This document shows, in pieces, positions 1-9,052 of a stretch of DNA of 64,000 nt. Under the pieces are notes generated by a model, which had not been told where the DNA came from, did no database searches, and was given only the letters and a program-made list of their open reading frames with translations. The first letter of the stretch is position 1. Each line of letters begins with the position of its first letter. The stretch is taken from assembly GCA_014191195.1 (NCBI GenBank), contig BJGZ01000007.1, forward strand, positions 40,259 to 104,258, given 5' to 3'. This DNA comes from Chlorobiota bacterium. Its GTDB lineage: Bacteria > Bacteroidota > Ignavibacteria > Kapaibacteriales > UBA961. The position numbers and the translations under genes are program-made.

Positions 1-849
1 GAAAAAGGGTTGCATTCCAAAAGGAATAGCCGTCTTTTTTGAATTCCATTTTCCTGGAATACCATTAATTATATCTAAAGTATAAAAATTGTCAAAGCCA
101 GCATATTCTGCACCTGTCATACCTGGGAATATATCTGCAATAGTTCGTGTAATACATGCTAGCCTATAATTGCTATTTCTTGTACCATAAGCGAAAGAAA
201 CAATCCCAACACCATCAGGAAATATATAATCTGGATCTTTTTCGAATGTTAATCCATTATCGAAAGAAGAATATACTCCACCTTGAGTAACAATAAAGAT
301 AATATCAGAATCCCATAATGCTCCAGCTATATAACAACCATCTGCATTTAACGATTCTTCAGAAAATATATATTCCCAATTAGCACCTCCATCTGTAGAA
401 AAATATACATCTGTGTAATCTGTCATAAAAAGCCTGGTGGTAGAAGATGGATCTGCAAATAAATAATAAGCAGAACCGCTTGTTGGATCTGAAATAGGAT
501 TCCAACTTCTACCTGCATCTGTTGTTTTAACAGGAACGGTATAATCACCTTGTTTACTTAGGGTATACATTATTTGTGGACTAGATGTATATGCTATATG
601 CCCAGAATAATTTCCTCCACCCAAGGTTTTATATGGATAAGTTGTCCAACTATTCCCAAAATCTGTGCTTTTAAACATTTGAGACATATCACAAGCAATG
701 TGAATTGTCTTTTGATCAAATGGAGAAATACTTGTAGCAAACATTGCTCCACCACCACCGATACCACGGGAATCCCATATATTCGGTTGAGCAATAGATA
801 TTAGAGTTGAACTAACTATAAAAAGAAGAAAAAGTACATGTTTCATCAT
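1..849 (-). CDS. Secreted Asp-box (BNR/VPS10-like) beta-propeller protein, partial at the window edge
   Basis: The frame is open from an ATG at 849 to the left edge of the window, so the N-terminal 283 residues are visible and the C-terminus is missing. Residues 1-21 form a signal peptide ending near SIA-Q. Four Asp-box motifs (S/T-x-D-x-G-x-x-W type) lie at about residues 61-68 (STDFGNSW), 109-116 (TTDAGRSW), 151-158 (STDGGANW) and 195-202 (SFDNGLTF). Asp-boxes mark blades of sialidase or sortilin-like propellers. I infer a secreted propeller, possibly a T9SS cargo, but its C-terminus cannot be seen. Catalytic sialidase residues cannot be judged. A second ATG directly follows the first, so the start could be 846. 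It is divergent from the gene at 960. Confidence 0.8.
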   Translation of the reverse strand, partial: MMKHVLFLLFIVSSTLISIAQPNIWDSRGIGGGGAMFATSISPFDQKTIHIACDMSQMFKSTDFGNSWTTYPYKTLGGGNYSGHIAYTSSPQIMYTLSKQGDYTVPVKTTDAGRSWNPISDPTSGSAYYLFADPSSTTRLFMTDYTDVYFSTDGGANWEYIFSEESLNADGCYIAGALWDSDIIFIVTQGGVYSSFDNGLTFEKDPDYIFPDGVGIVSFAYGTRNSNYRLACITRTIADIFPGMTGAEYAGFDNFYTLDIINGIPGKWNSKKTAIPFGMQPFF

Positions 850-959
850 GGGAATTATCTTATAAAGAATAAAGTTTTAAAAGTTGCTTATTATTGTACT
901 AATAACATTGCAAACTACAATAAGTAACAGTAAAGTATCAATTATTTTTAAAGAAAAAA

Positions 960-2513
960 ATGCAATACATCATCTATATTTTATCAGTATTTCTACTATG
1001 TAATTATAGTAATGCGCAGAATTCTGAGTCTAAAATGACTCCTCATATTCCTATTCAATTGACAAAACAATCAATCACAGTTCCTACAAAATATGTGAAT
1101 TCATTTCCTAAAAATGTAACAATTAATTTACCTAGTGAATTTACTGCCAAGGTATTCTATGCTGGATCTGAACTTAAGAAACCTCGCTTTTTTGCTTGGA
1201 GTCCAGATTCTATTTTACATGTTGCAGATTTAGATGCTGCGTCAATTTTTGGATTTCCCGACAGGGATAAGGATGGAATTGCTGATACAATTATTACTGT
1301 GGCTAAAAATGTTATTGCGCATGATATTAAGTTTTTTAATAATGCATTATATGCGGCTCAAGAGCGTTCGGTTTTACGATTAATTGATACCAATAAAGAT
1401 GGCTTTTATGAAACGAGGTCTACATTTATCGATCAGATCGCAGAAGGAGCAGCCCAGCCTGGTGGTGGGCATACAACCAGAACAATTTTATTTGATTCTT
1501 TACATGATAAAATGTATTTGTCTATTGGTTCACGATGCAATGTTTGCAGATGGGACACGATTAATAATACAGACTATTTAAGGGCCAGAATTGAACAATG
1601 GAATATAGATGGAACAGGAAGAAAAACCTTTGCATATGGCATTAGAAATTCAGTAGGTTTAATGCTTAGAGATGGCAAAGTATGGGGAGCAAATAATGGA
1701 AGCGATAATCAGGGCAATGAAATACCACCCGAATGGATTGATGTGATTAGAGAAAATGGCTTTTACGGTTATCCTTTTGCTCATTCAGATGGAATTTTCT
1801 TTCCAATTAATTCCAATTCACCAAATGATTATAAAGCATTATTACCATATACCATTCGAGATTCACTATTAGTTGCATCAATGAAACAACCAGCTGCATT
1901 AATTCAATCGCATTCAGCCCCAATGGCACTTATTTCAGCACAAAAAAATATGCCTGAATATTATCGAAATGGAGTATTTGTTGCTTTAAGAGGCTCTTGG
2001 AATAGAAATCCCGCCACTGGAGGCAAAGTTATATTTTTAGGATTCGATAATGAACAAGATACAGTAGCAAATCTGGTTTCAGACTTTTTATCTGGATTTA
2101 TGACAGATTCTACAAAATCTTCAAATTGGGGTTGGGCAAGGCCAGTTGGACTAGAAACAGATGCAAATGGAAATTTGTATATAGGTAGTGATTCTTTCAA
2201 TAAGTTTATTCTTATCGTGTCACCTAAGTCTCAATCTTCTTCAGCAGATTATAGTAATAAACCTATACATGACATAATTTCTATCATTGCACAAGATGAT
2301 AATAAAGTGAAATTAAAATATCATTTGCAGAATACTAAACAGTGTACAATTACACTTTATGATATAATGGGTAATAGAGTAAAAGAAATTGTAGATGGTA
2401 CTCTTATGCCATACGATGAAATAGATTTCGATATTGCTTCTAGAGGTTTCTACTTGATACACATAGTTTCACAAGACGGTATCAACAAAACACTACCAGT
2501 GATTGTGCATTAA
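960..2513 (+). CDS. Secreted glucose/sorbosone dehydrogenase-like beta-propeller with T9SS sorting domain
   Basis: This 517-residue protein has a signal peptide (1-19, ending SNA-Q) and a GSDH-type six-bladed propeller (about 55-420). Family signatures are GGGHTTR at 168-174, which includes the position of the usual catalytic histidine, YGIRNSVGL at 226-234 and GANNGSDNQGNEIPPEW near 243-259. An aspartate-rich stretch at 101-110 (DRDKDGIADT) looks like a calcium loop. The last 80 or so residues resemble a T9SS type A sorting domain (LYDIMGNRVKEI, then a beta-rich end). Family members are periplasmic or secreted PQQ-dependent sugar dehydrogenases, but PQQ use cannot be proved here. The gene is convergent with the next one, with 5 bases between the stop codons. 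Confidence 0.8.
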   Translation: MQYIIYILSVFLLCNYSNAQNSESKMTPHIPIQLTKQSITVPTKYVNSFPKNVTINLPSEFTAKVFYAGSELKKPRFFAWSPDSILHVADLDAASIFGFPDRDKDGIADTIITVAKNVIAHDIKFFNNALYAAQERSVLRLIDTNKDGFYETRSTFIDQIAEGAAQPGGGHTTRTILFDSLHDKMYLSIGSRCNVCRWDTINNTDYLRARIEQWNIDGTGRKTFAYGIRNSVGLMLRDGKVWGANNGSDNQGNEIPPEWIDVIRENGFYGYPFAHSDGIFFPINSNSPNDYKALLPYTIRDSLLVASMKQPAALIQSHSAPMALISAQKNMPEYYRNGVFVALRGSWNRNPATGGKVIFLGFDNEQDTVANLVSDFLSGFMTDSTKSSNWGWARPVGLETDANGNLYIGSDSFNKFILIVSPKSQSSSADYSNKPIHDIISIIAQDDNKVKLKYHLQNTKQCTITLYDIMGNRVKEIVDGTLMPYDEIDFDIASRGFYLIHIVSQDGINKTLPVIVH

Positions 2514-2518
2514 AACAC

Positions 2519-3436
2519 TTATAATCGAATACAATCTTTTTCTTGCAAAGGTGGTAACATTGCTCCTAGAACCGCTGGAAATACATGTGCGGTTTTCCCG
2601 CATAATGTAATTGCAGCAACAGTAAGAGTTGGGGCAGGAATAATATTTCTAAAAGCATTTAATCGTTTAACAGGTACTGTTACACCCTCAGCAAGAATAT
2701 CCATGAGCTTCTTTTCTAAACCATTACTATAGAGTAAAGCAATATCAGGAGTTGGTATATATTGCGGTAAAATGGATGTCATAACTTTTACTGCAATCGA
2801 TCCAAAATTTTCTTGAGAAGGAATACCAAAAAGGGAGTAAAATGCTAACTGATTGTTATGTATGACACTTACATCCATAAAATTATCTTGAACACCAAAA
2901 ATAACTGCTGTTTTGTCTGCATATTCTGGATAATTAAATGCAAATGCAGAATGGGCAGCAAATTGAGAATTTTGAGCATATTCAATTGGCACATTAAAGA
3001 TAGTTAAGGCTTGATTACACAGCTGTAGATATGCTTGTTCGGTTAAAATAGCCAATAAATAAGGAGCTGGAACAGAGGGAGTTGAACCAGGAATAATATA
3101 AATATCAAAATCAGATAATACAGCATCGGGTAAAGATTGTCTTATTTCATGTGCCAACATAGCCCTAATCTCATCGGTATTGTCAATTGCTGTAGGTGGT
3201 AATTGATAAATAAAAACTTTTTCTATAGGAATACTAAAACGGCATTCCTGAATCATACTAGAAAAAGGAGCAAATTCCTTTTTTAATACAGAAGCAATCG
3301 CTTGAATATCTTCTGGTTTTTGAAGTATCTGAGGGAAAATTCCTATATGCAATACTTCAATTCCTTGGGCATTCTGTGAAAAGATTGCAGCATATGTTCT
3401 GTCAATACCAAAATAGACGGCCAAAGTAGTTTTCAT
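2519..3436 (-). CDS. PilM/GspL-like actin-fold protein (putative)
   Basis: This 305-residue protein has no signal peptide or membrane segment. It opens with AVYFGIDRTYAAIF, which resembles the phosphate-1 loop of actin-fold ATPases. A middle segment (DKTAVIFGVQDNFMDVSVI) resembles the phosphate-2 strand pair. The overall layout resembles PilM of type IV pili or the cytoplasmic part of GspL, but it is weakly conserved, and I see no pilN, pilO or secretin genes next to it. Treat it as a putative actin-like protein of unknown role. It is downstream of the amino acid permease with a 21-base gap, and may be the last gene of that operon. Confidence 0.55.
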   Translation of the reverse strand: MKTTLAVYFGIDRTYAAIFSQNAQGIEVLHIGIFPQILQKPEDIQAIASVLKKEFAPFSSMIQECRFSIPIEKVFIYQLPPTAIDNTDEIRAMLAHEIRQSLPDAVLSDFDIYIIPGSTPSVPAPYLLAILTEQAYLQLCNQALTIFNVPIEYAQNSQFAAHSAFAFNYPEYADKTAVIFGVQDNFMDVSVIHNNQLAFYSLFGIPSQENFGSIAVKVMTSILPQYIPTPDIALLYSNGLEKKLMDILAEGVTVPVKRLNAFRNIIPAPTLTVAAITLCGKTAHVFPAVLGAMLPPLQEKDCIRL

Positions 3437-3457
3437 AGAAGTTCTTTTGATGAATAA

Positions 3458-4933
3458 TCAATTAACCGTTTTATTGCGTTGAAAATACATATAGAATGGA
3501 ATTCCAAGGGCAACAAGGAATAATCCAAACACAGAATTAATAACAGGATTTATACCTTTATTATACATGTCAATATCATTATAAACTGTATAGACAACAA
3601 ATACAAATGCAAAAAGAGTAAAAATTGCTGGGATAAATGGATAACCCCATACTTTATATGGTCTTGGAGCATCAGGCATTTTTTTTCGTAAAATAAAAAT
3701 TCCAAATGCACCAAGGGCATAAAAAATCCATGAAACAAATATTAACATATCAGTTAATGTATCAAAAGTTCCACTAAATACTAATATGCTGCTCCAAATA
3801 CCTTGAACAATTAATGCATTTGCAGGTGTTTTAAATGTAGGATGAATCTTTCCTAAAGAAGGAAAAAATAGTCCTTGTTTGCTCATTGCATAATATACTC
3901 TACTACTTACCAATATTGTACCATTAGAGGTACCAAATGTGGAAATCATAATTGCTATTGCAACAAAGCCGGTTGCTAAATATGCTAATGAAGGATTTAA
4001 TGAAGTAATGATCAATTTAGTAATATCTACAGCTACTAATTGAGATGAGGCCATAGATTGTACAGGCATGATATATAGATAAGCTACATTTATAAGAACA
4101 TATACAGTGATGATTATCATCATGCCAGTAAATAAAGCTTTAGGAATATTTTTAGAGGGATTTTTTACCTCGCCTGCTATATATGTAATATTATTCCAGC
4201 CATCATAAGCCCAAAAAGCTCCAGATAATGCCATCACGATAGCACTTAATAAGTCCCATCCCTGTGGAATTGCAGAACTACCATTTGTATTAATACTGTC
4301 TGTGGAAAAATTAGCAAAGCTTCCATTTCCTATTGCAAAAGCACATAAGACAATGAATCCTAATGCAGCAACTTTTAATGTGGTAAATACAAGCTGAACC
4401 TTGCCTCCAAGAGCTACGCCACGGTAATTGATTGCGGTTAACAATAAGATGATAATAGCTGTAAGTATCTTAACTCCAAAGTCTTGTAATGGATGGATTG
4501 CTCCAATCAAGGGTATAAATATACTAAAAGCTTCTGTTTGAGATGATAAATGGGGCAGAGGAAAAAGCGCATTAACAGAATCAGAAAAAATATAGGTTAT
4601 CGATGCTATCGAAGCAGTTTGCACAACGCTAAACATAGACCAACCATATAAATAGGCTATGAAATCCCCATACATTTTTTGAAAGAAAACATATTGTCCC
4701 CCAGTTTCTGATATCATTCCTGCAACTTCGGCATTGGTTAATGCACCAAATAATGTTAAAACTCCAGCTAATACCCAAACGCCCAATAATAATTCTGGAG
4801 ATCCTAGCTGAAGAGCCATGATAGCTGGTTTTTTAAAAATACCGCTACCAATTACTCCTCCAACAACGATTGATATAGTAGTTATTAATCCTAAAGTAGG
4901 AAGAAATTCTTTTTGAGTAGATGTTGAGCTCAT
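3458..4933 (-). CDS. APC-superfamily amino acid permease
   Basis: About 491 residues with roughly 12 hydrophobic segments. It begins with the family signature GGVIGSGIFKKP in the first helix, as in LAT/YfnA-type amino acid/polyamine transporters. I start it at the ATG at 4933, because that makes an ATGA overlap with the stop of the thioesterase gene. An upstream in-frame start at 5026 would add 31 non-conserved polar residues that only shadow the thioesterase. It probably imports or exchanges neutral amino acids across the inner membrane; the substrate is not evident. It is cotranscribed with the thioesterase upstream and perhaps with the PilM-like gene downstream. Confidence 0.9.
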   Translation of the reverse strand: MSSTSTQKEFLPTLGLITTISIVVGGVIGSGIFKKPAIMALQLGSPELLLGVWVLAGVLTLFGALTNAEVAGMISETGGQYVFFQKMYGDFIAYLYGWSMFSVVQTASIASITYIFSDSVNALFPLPHLSSQTEAFSIFIPLIGAIHPLQDFGVKILTAIIILLLTAINYRGVALGGKVQLVFTTLKVAALGFIVLCAFAIGNGSFANFSTDSINTNGSSAIPQGWDLLSAIVMALSGAFWAYDGWNNITYIAGEVKNPSKNIPKALFTGMMIIITVYVLINVAYLYIMPVQSMASSQLVAVDITKLIITSLNPSLAYLATGFVAIAIMISTFGTSNGTILVSSRVYYAMSKQGLFFPSLGKIHPTFKTPANALIVQGIWSSILVFSGTFDTLTDMLIFVSWIFYALGAFGIFILRKKMPDAPRPYKVWGYPFIPAIFTLFAFVFVVYTVYNDIDMYNKGINPVINSVFGLFLVALGIPFYMYFQRNKTVN

Positions 4934-5373
4934 AATGTGGGTTGGATAATTGCCATAGTTGTAGTTGCATGTGCTATTAATTGTTCTATGCCATCGTGAT
5001 CTGTACAATAAACATGTGCTTCGCAAAAATGGAAAGATTTTCCAGCTTTAAGCACTTTTCCGATACACCTTAGCTTGGTTCCAAGGCCTTTTCTAAAATA
5101 ACTTATCTTAATTTCAGCTGTTACTGTATGTTCATTATGTGCTACAAGTGTAAAGCCAGCAAATCCAGCGGCAATATCAGCAATCGTAGCAATAACACCG
5201 CCATGAACCAATCCTATTTGTTGCTGATGCATTCTTTCTAAAGAAATTTCTGCTTCAACATATCCAGGTTCAATAACTGTTAGAGTGCATCCAATTGCTT
5301 TCATAAATTCCTGTCTTTGCAGATGGTTTACTATCGTATGCTTAAAATCAGGATTCTTAGGAATTAATGCCAT
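4930..5373 (-). CDS. PaaI-family hotdog-fold thioesterase
   Basis: A 147-residue single hotdog domain. The hallmark is the helix motif GLVHGGVIATIADIAAGFA (about residues 54-72), with HGG and a downstream acidic residue (D67) in the catalytic-helix position. Members hydrolyse acyl-CoA thioesters, often aromatic or branched; the substrate here is unknown. Length is typical. Its stop overlaps the start of the amino acid permease (ATGA), so the two genes are translationally coupled. The carboxylate-amine ligase gene ends 13 bases upstream, so all three may form one transcript. Confidence 0.85.
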   Translation of the reverse strand: MALIPKNPDFKHTIVNHLQRQEFMKAIGCTLTVIEPGYVEAEISLERMHQQQIGLVHGGVIATIADIAAGFAGFTLVAHNEHTVTAEIKISYFRKGLGTKLRCIGKVLKAGKSFHFCEAHVYCTDHDGIEQLIAHATTTMAIIQPTL

Positions 5374-5386
5374 AAAGTATATAATA

Positions 5387-6580
5387 TTATTGGAAGTCTT
5401 TTAAATAAGAACCTACATCTTCATGTAAACCATGTGTACTTTCTTTGTGAATATATGCTACAACTTCTTCAAATTTACCAGATTCATTATATATCTTTAA
5501 TTGCCTATCTGCACCAGAACCATTTTCTAAAATCTGATGTATATAGTTTAACTCTTCTCTCGATCCTAAATCATCAACTACATCATCAACAAATTCTAAT
5601 AATTCTCGTATTAAATCTTTAGTTGGGATTTCTTTTTCTTTGCCAAAATCAATCATTTTACCTTCTAAACCATATCGCACTGCTCGCCACTTATTTTCCA
5701 TTATTAATGCTCTAGAATAATTTCTAAAGCTTAAATTTTTGGTATATAATGTATAAAGTTTTTTTGCTAATGCTTGGCATAAAGCAGCAATTGCAATTGT
5801 TTCTTCAATACGCATGGGAATATCACAAATCCTAATTTCTAAAGTTGGAAAATTAGGATGTGGCCTTATATCCCACCAAATTTTCTTTGCATTATCTATA
5901 CAACCTGTTCTGATTAATAAATCAACATATGCTTGATATTCAGCATAGCTGGTAAATTCATCTGGTAAATTGGTTCTAGGAAAATTCTCGAATACTTTTG
6001 ATCTATATGATTTTAAACCTGTATTGTGTCCCATCCAAAAAGGAGAATTAGCAGAAATAGCTAAAATATGAGGCAAAAAATATCTCATTTCATTCATAAT
6101 CTGAATCTGTAATTCTCTGTCTTCTATACCTATATGTATATGCATACCAAAAATAAGTAATGACCTGGCCAACATTTGCATATCCTGAACAAGTACTTTA
6201 TAGCGCTCATCTGGATAGATTTCTTGTTCTTCCCATAATGCAAATGGATGTGTGCTTGCTGCTCCTAGTATAAGACCATTCTGACGGCATAAACCCCAAA
6301 TCACAGAGCGCATTTTGGTTAATTCTACCTTTGCTTGTTTGATGTTTGTACATACTTTTGTACCAATCTCAAGCATAGATCCATGCATTTCAGGTTTTAC
6401 ATGCTCATGTAATAACAATTGACTTTTCTGAAGTAAACCAACATCTATATGAGATTTTAAGTCAAATGTTAGTGGATCTATCACCATATATTCTTCTTCA
6501 ATTCCTACAGTAAAAGAAGGAGGAATTCTAGCTTCAATTCCTGGAATTATTATTCCTTTTGCATTCGATTCTATACTCAT
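5387..6580 (-). CDS. Carboxylate-amine ligase of the GCS2/YbdK family
   Basis: A 397-residue ATP-dependent ligase of the glutamate-cysteine ligase 2 family. The N-terminal signature GIEEEYMVIDP (about 26-36) supplies the glutamates used for Mg-ATP binding. HIHIGIEDRE and the ISANSPFWMGHNTGLKSYR segment are typical of YbdK proteins. The family forms gamma-glutamyl-type amide bonds, and YbdK has weak glutamate-cysteine ligase activity, so a role in thiol or peptide metabolism is possible but unproved. Cytosolic, normal length. It lies upstream of the thioesterase and permease in the same direction. Confidence 0.85.
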   Translation of the reverse strand: MSIESNAKGIIIPGIEARIPPSFTVGIEEEYMVIDPLTFDLKSHIDVGLLQKSQLLLHEHVKPEMHGSMLEIGTKVCTNIKQAKVELTKMRSVIWGLCRQNGLILGAASTHPFALWEEQEIYPDERYKVLVQDMQMLARSLLIFGMHIHIGIEDRELQIQIMNEMRYFLPHILAISANSPFWMGHNTGLKSYRSKVFENFPRTNLPDEFTSYAEYQAYVDLLIRTGCIDNAKKIWWDIRPHPNFPTLEIRICDIPMRIEETIAIAALCQALAKKLYTLYTKNLSFRNYSRALIMENKWRAVRYGLEGKMIDFGKEKEIPTKDLIRELLEFVDDVVDDLGSREELNYIHQILENGSGADRQLKIYNESGKFEEVVAYIHKESTHGLHEDVGSYLKDFQ

Positions 6581-6647
6581 TGTATGTTTTATGATATATG
6601 TAGAAGTGTAATTGCTACTTTGTAAAATACGAAGATTACTTAATTAT

Positions 6648-7913
6648 TTATGTTTGATTATTATGCATCGATGTTCTAATTGAAAATGTAGCTAATGCAG
6701 GTATGAATATTGCAGTACACAATACGATGATAATTGTAATACTTCCTCCAAAAATTACCGAGGGAATTAATCCCATTAATGATGCAGCTAATCCACTTTC
6801 GAAGGCTCCAATTTCATTCGATGATCCAATAAATACACCATTTACAGCCGAAACTCTACCCCGCATTTCATCTGGCGTGAATAGTTGTGCGATACTTCCT
6901 CTGATTACCATGCTTACATTATCAAATGAACCACTGGCTGCTAATAATAATAATGATAAAAGATAATTTGTAGACATAGCAAAACCTATAATACATAATC
7001 CAAATCCCGCTATGCTAATTAATAATATCTTACCTGTATTTTTTAATGGTGGATGATGAGCCAAATATATACCCATAAGTAATGAGCCAATAAAAGGGGC
7101 TGCTCTTAATATTCCTAATGCCTCTGGGCCCATTAATAATACATCTTTAACGAATGCTGGTAATAATGCTATTGCTCCTCCAAACATCACTGCAAACATA
7201 TCTAAAGCCATTGCCCCTACAAGTATTTGATGTGAAAATACAAAGCGCAAACCTGCTAGTAATTTATCTTTTAAGGGTTCTTTTTTGATATCCCTGATTA
7301 CTTTTTTATATTTTAATCGTAAGAAAGCAATAATACTGCTTATTAATAATAAACATGTCAATATAGCAGCTGCATTAGCACCGTAAAATCCCAATACTAC
7401 GCCACCTAAAGCGGGGCCTGCTACTGCACCAAAATTAAATGTATTAGCAGACCAAGTAGCCCCATTAGGAAATAATTCTTTGGGAATAAAATCTGCCCAT
7501 AATGCCTGTAAGGATGGCCCCATAAAACCTCGGGCTAATCCAACAAAAAATAATACGATATAATAGGGTAAAATATCGATAGTATTTGTATGTATTGCAG
7601 AGTCAATGTAAAGCTTAAATAATAAAGCAATTGATGAAGATAACATCAATAAAACTGCATAAATCACTACATATTTTCTGTTCTTTGTATCTGCTATTAA
7701 ACCAGAAAACATTGATGTTATAATATATGGTATAGCAACTGCAAGTCCAGTAAAACCAAGTACTAATGGATTGCCAGTCTTTGCATATAATATCCAACCT
7801 ATCGCAATTTCTTGAATCTGAAAGGCTAATGTTAAAAATAGTCTACCAAGCAAATACAGACGGAATGATTGTATTCTAAGAACAGCATATGGATCATGTA
7901 TAGAAGATTTCAT
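6648..7913 (-). CDS. MFS exporter, EntS-like family
   Basis: A 421-residue protein with about 12 transmembrane helices of the MFS_3 (enterobactin exporter/macrolide efflux-like) type. It starts RIQSFRLYLLGRLFLTLAF and has the typical loop after helix 2 (SGLIADTKNRKYV), with a conserved acidic-basic pattern. The second half contains DEMRGRVSAVNGVFIGSSNEIGAF cut across residues near 345-370, a hallmark of these exporters. It is an inner-membrane drug or metabolite efflux candidate; its substrate is unknown. It is 67 bases upstream of the ligase gene in the same direction. Confidence 0.85.
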   Translation of the reverse strand: MKSSIHDPYAVLRIQSFRLYLLGRLFLTLAFQIQEIAIGWILYAKTGNPLVLGFTGLAVAIPYIITSMFSGLIADTKNRKYVVIYAVLLMLSSSIALLFKLYIDSAIHTNTIDILPYYIVLFFVGLARGFMGPSLQALWADFIPKELFPNGATWSANTFNFGAVAGPALGGVVLGFYGANAAAILTCLLLISSIIAFLRLKYKKVIRDIKKEPLKDKLLAGLRFVFSHQILVGAMALDMFAVMFGGAIALLPAFVKDVLLMGPEALGILRAAPFIGSLLMGIYLAHHPPLKNTGKILLISIAGFGLCIIGFAMSTNYLLSLLLLAASGSFDNVSMVIRGSIAQLFTPDEMRGRVSAVNGVFIGSSNEIGAFESGLAASLMGLIPSVIFGGSITIIIVLCTAIFIPALATFSIRTSMHNNQT

Positions 7914-8227
7914 CGTTAAAATTAACCATTTTGAATGATGTTAAATACTATGAATAGCAATACTCCAAATTCTATGTGAAAATTTGTTAATAAGTAAGAC
8001 AATATCGTACACAAAGTAGGTTATGAGTAGATTTTGAGTAATATATCTTTTGTGTATAGGTGGTAATTTGTAGGTGTTCCTTAATAAAGGACATAGGGTC
8101 GGTGACATGTCGCATATTGGGGTCTGGTGAAGTTCCAACATCAGAGCGGCATTTCGCCGGCATTTTTTTTAAATGAAACTATCAAAGCATTTCATATGTT
8201 TTTATTTTTTTTAGTTTCCGTAATAAT
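7914..8227. other. Intergenic region with a GC-rich, hairpin-forming island
   Basis: This 314-base gap between divergent genes holds no convincing gene. The bases near the MFS gene are ordinary AT-rich spacer. The stretch 8088-8166 is clearly richer in G and C than its surroundings. It contains two imperfect direct copies of GGGTC(T)GGTGA (8096-8105 and 8120-8130) and two consecutive hairpins followed by eight T. Possible explanations are a structured leader or attenuator for the DUF3050 gene, or a relic of an insertion-sequence end. I recognise no known RNA family. Confidence 0.4.
8147..8168 (+). terminator. Short GC stem followed by a T-run, 60 bases before the DUF3050 gene
   Basis: The stem CGGC/GCCG (8147-8150 with 8156-8159) has a five-base loop and is followed by CA and TTTTTTTT on the plus strand. 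A second stem, CTGGTG/CATCAG with one G-T pair, lies just upstream (8124-8129 with 8139-8144). The GC stem is only four base pairs, so termination strength is doubtful. Its place in front of a gene, rather than behind one, would fit attenuation. Confidence 0.35.
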
Positions 8228-8986
8228 ATGTCGCCAGAATGCATGCAATTAGTTAATTCAACCAAAGAATTAACACAGCAATTAATCAACCATCCACTCT
8301 ATTCTTCTTTAAATTCTAAGCAATCATTACAGAAGTTTATGGAGCATCATATATATGCTGTATGGGATTTCATGTCTTTAGTAAAAAGCCTTCAAGCAGA
8401 ATTAACATGTATACATGTACCATGGCTTCCGAAGGGTAATCCAGCAATAAGGGCATTGATTAATGAGATAATATTGGGAGAGGAGAGTGATATTGATCAA
8501 AATGGCAAGGCATGTAGTCATTTTGAATTATATCTAGATGCAATGCGAGAAGCAGATTGCAATATTGAAAATATCAATTCATTTATTCACAATATTCAAT
8601 CTGGATTAAGCGTAGAGCAAGCATTACAATCTGGAAGAATACCTAAAGCAGCATCAGATTTTGTGCATCATACATTTTCTGTTATAGAAACAGGGAAGCC
8701 ACATATCATTGCAGCAGTATTTACTTTTGGTCGTGAAGATCTGATACCTCATATGTTTTTGCCATTGATTGAAGAATTGAAAAAAGAATATCCTTCTCAA
8801 TTTGATACTTTACAATATTATGTACAAAGGCATATTGATGTTGATGGAGGACATCATTCACATTTAGCACTACAAATGGTTCAGGAATTATGTGGTAATG
8901 ATGTTGAAAAATGGAAGGAAGCTGAATATGCAGTAAAAGCTGCATTGCAATCTAGAATTGCTTTATGGGATGCGATTGCACATTAA
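8228..8986 (+). CDS. DUF3050 family, haem-oxygenase-like putative diiron protein
   Basis: This 252-residue protein matches DUF3050 throughout. It has EHHIYAVWDFMSLVKSLQ near 39-56, EIILGEESD near 80-88, SHFELYLDAM at 97-106, TFGREDLIPHMF near 166-177 and RHIDVDGGHH at 201-210. The repeated Glu, His and Asp positions (E39, H40, E86, H98, H202, D206, H209/H210) fit the all-helical haem-oxygenase-like fold, in which related proteins bind two irons. The reaction of DUF3050 proteins is not established, so oxidase activity is an inference. No signal peptide, so cytosolic. It stands alone apart from the heparinase gene 66 bases downstream. Confidence 0.85.
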   Translation: MSPECMQLVNSTKELTQQLINHPLYSSLNSKQSLQKFMEHHIYAVWDFMSLVKSLQAELTCIHVPWLPKGNPAIRALINEIILGEESDIDQNGKACSHFELYLDAMREADCNIENINSFIHNIQSGLSVEQALQSGRIPKAASDFVHHTFSVIETGKPHIIAAVFTFGREDLIPHMFLPLIEELKKEYPSQFDTLQYYVQRHIDVDGGHHSHLALQMVQELCGNDVEKWKEAEYAVKAALQSRIALWDAIAH

Positions 8987-9052
8987 TGCTATCAAACTAT
9001 ACTTCTTTAAAGAGTTGGCATGAAAACGGATAATTATATATAGTTATTCGTT

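Noticed and set aside
4934..5026. Upstream start for the amino acid permease
   Set aside because: The added 31 residues are polar, unlike family N-termini, and lie inside the thioesterase gene; the ATGA overlap at 4933 is more natural.
7941..8141. A 66-codon minus-strand frame across the GC-rich island
   Set aside because: No family resemblance; the island is better explained by RNA structure or a mobile-element relic.
8088..8168. Cobalamin riboswitch, SRP RNA or tmRNA
   Set aside because: GGTGAAGTTCC recalls part of the cobalamin box, but the rest of the conserved core is missing; SRP and tmRNA hallmark sequences are absent.
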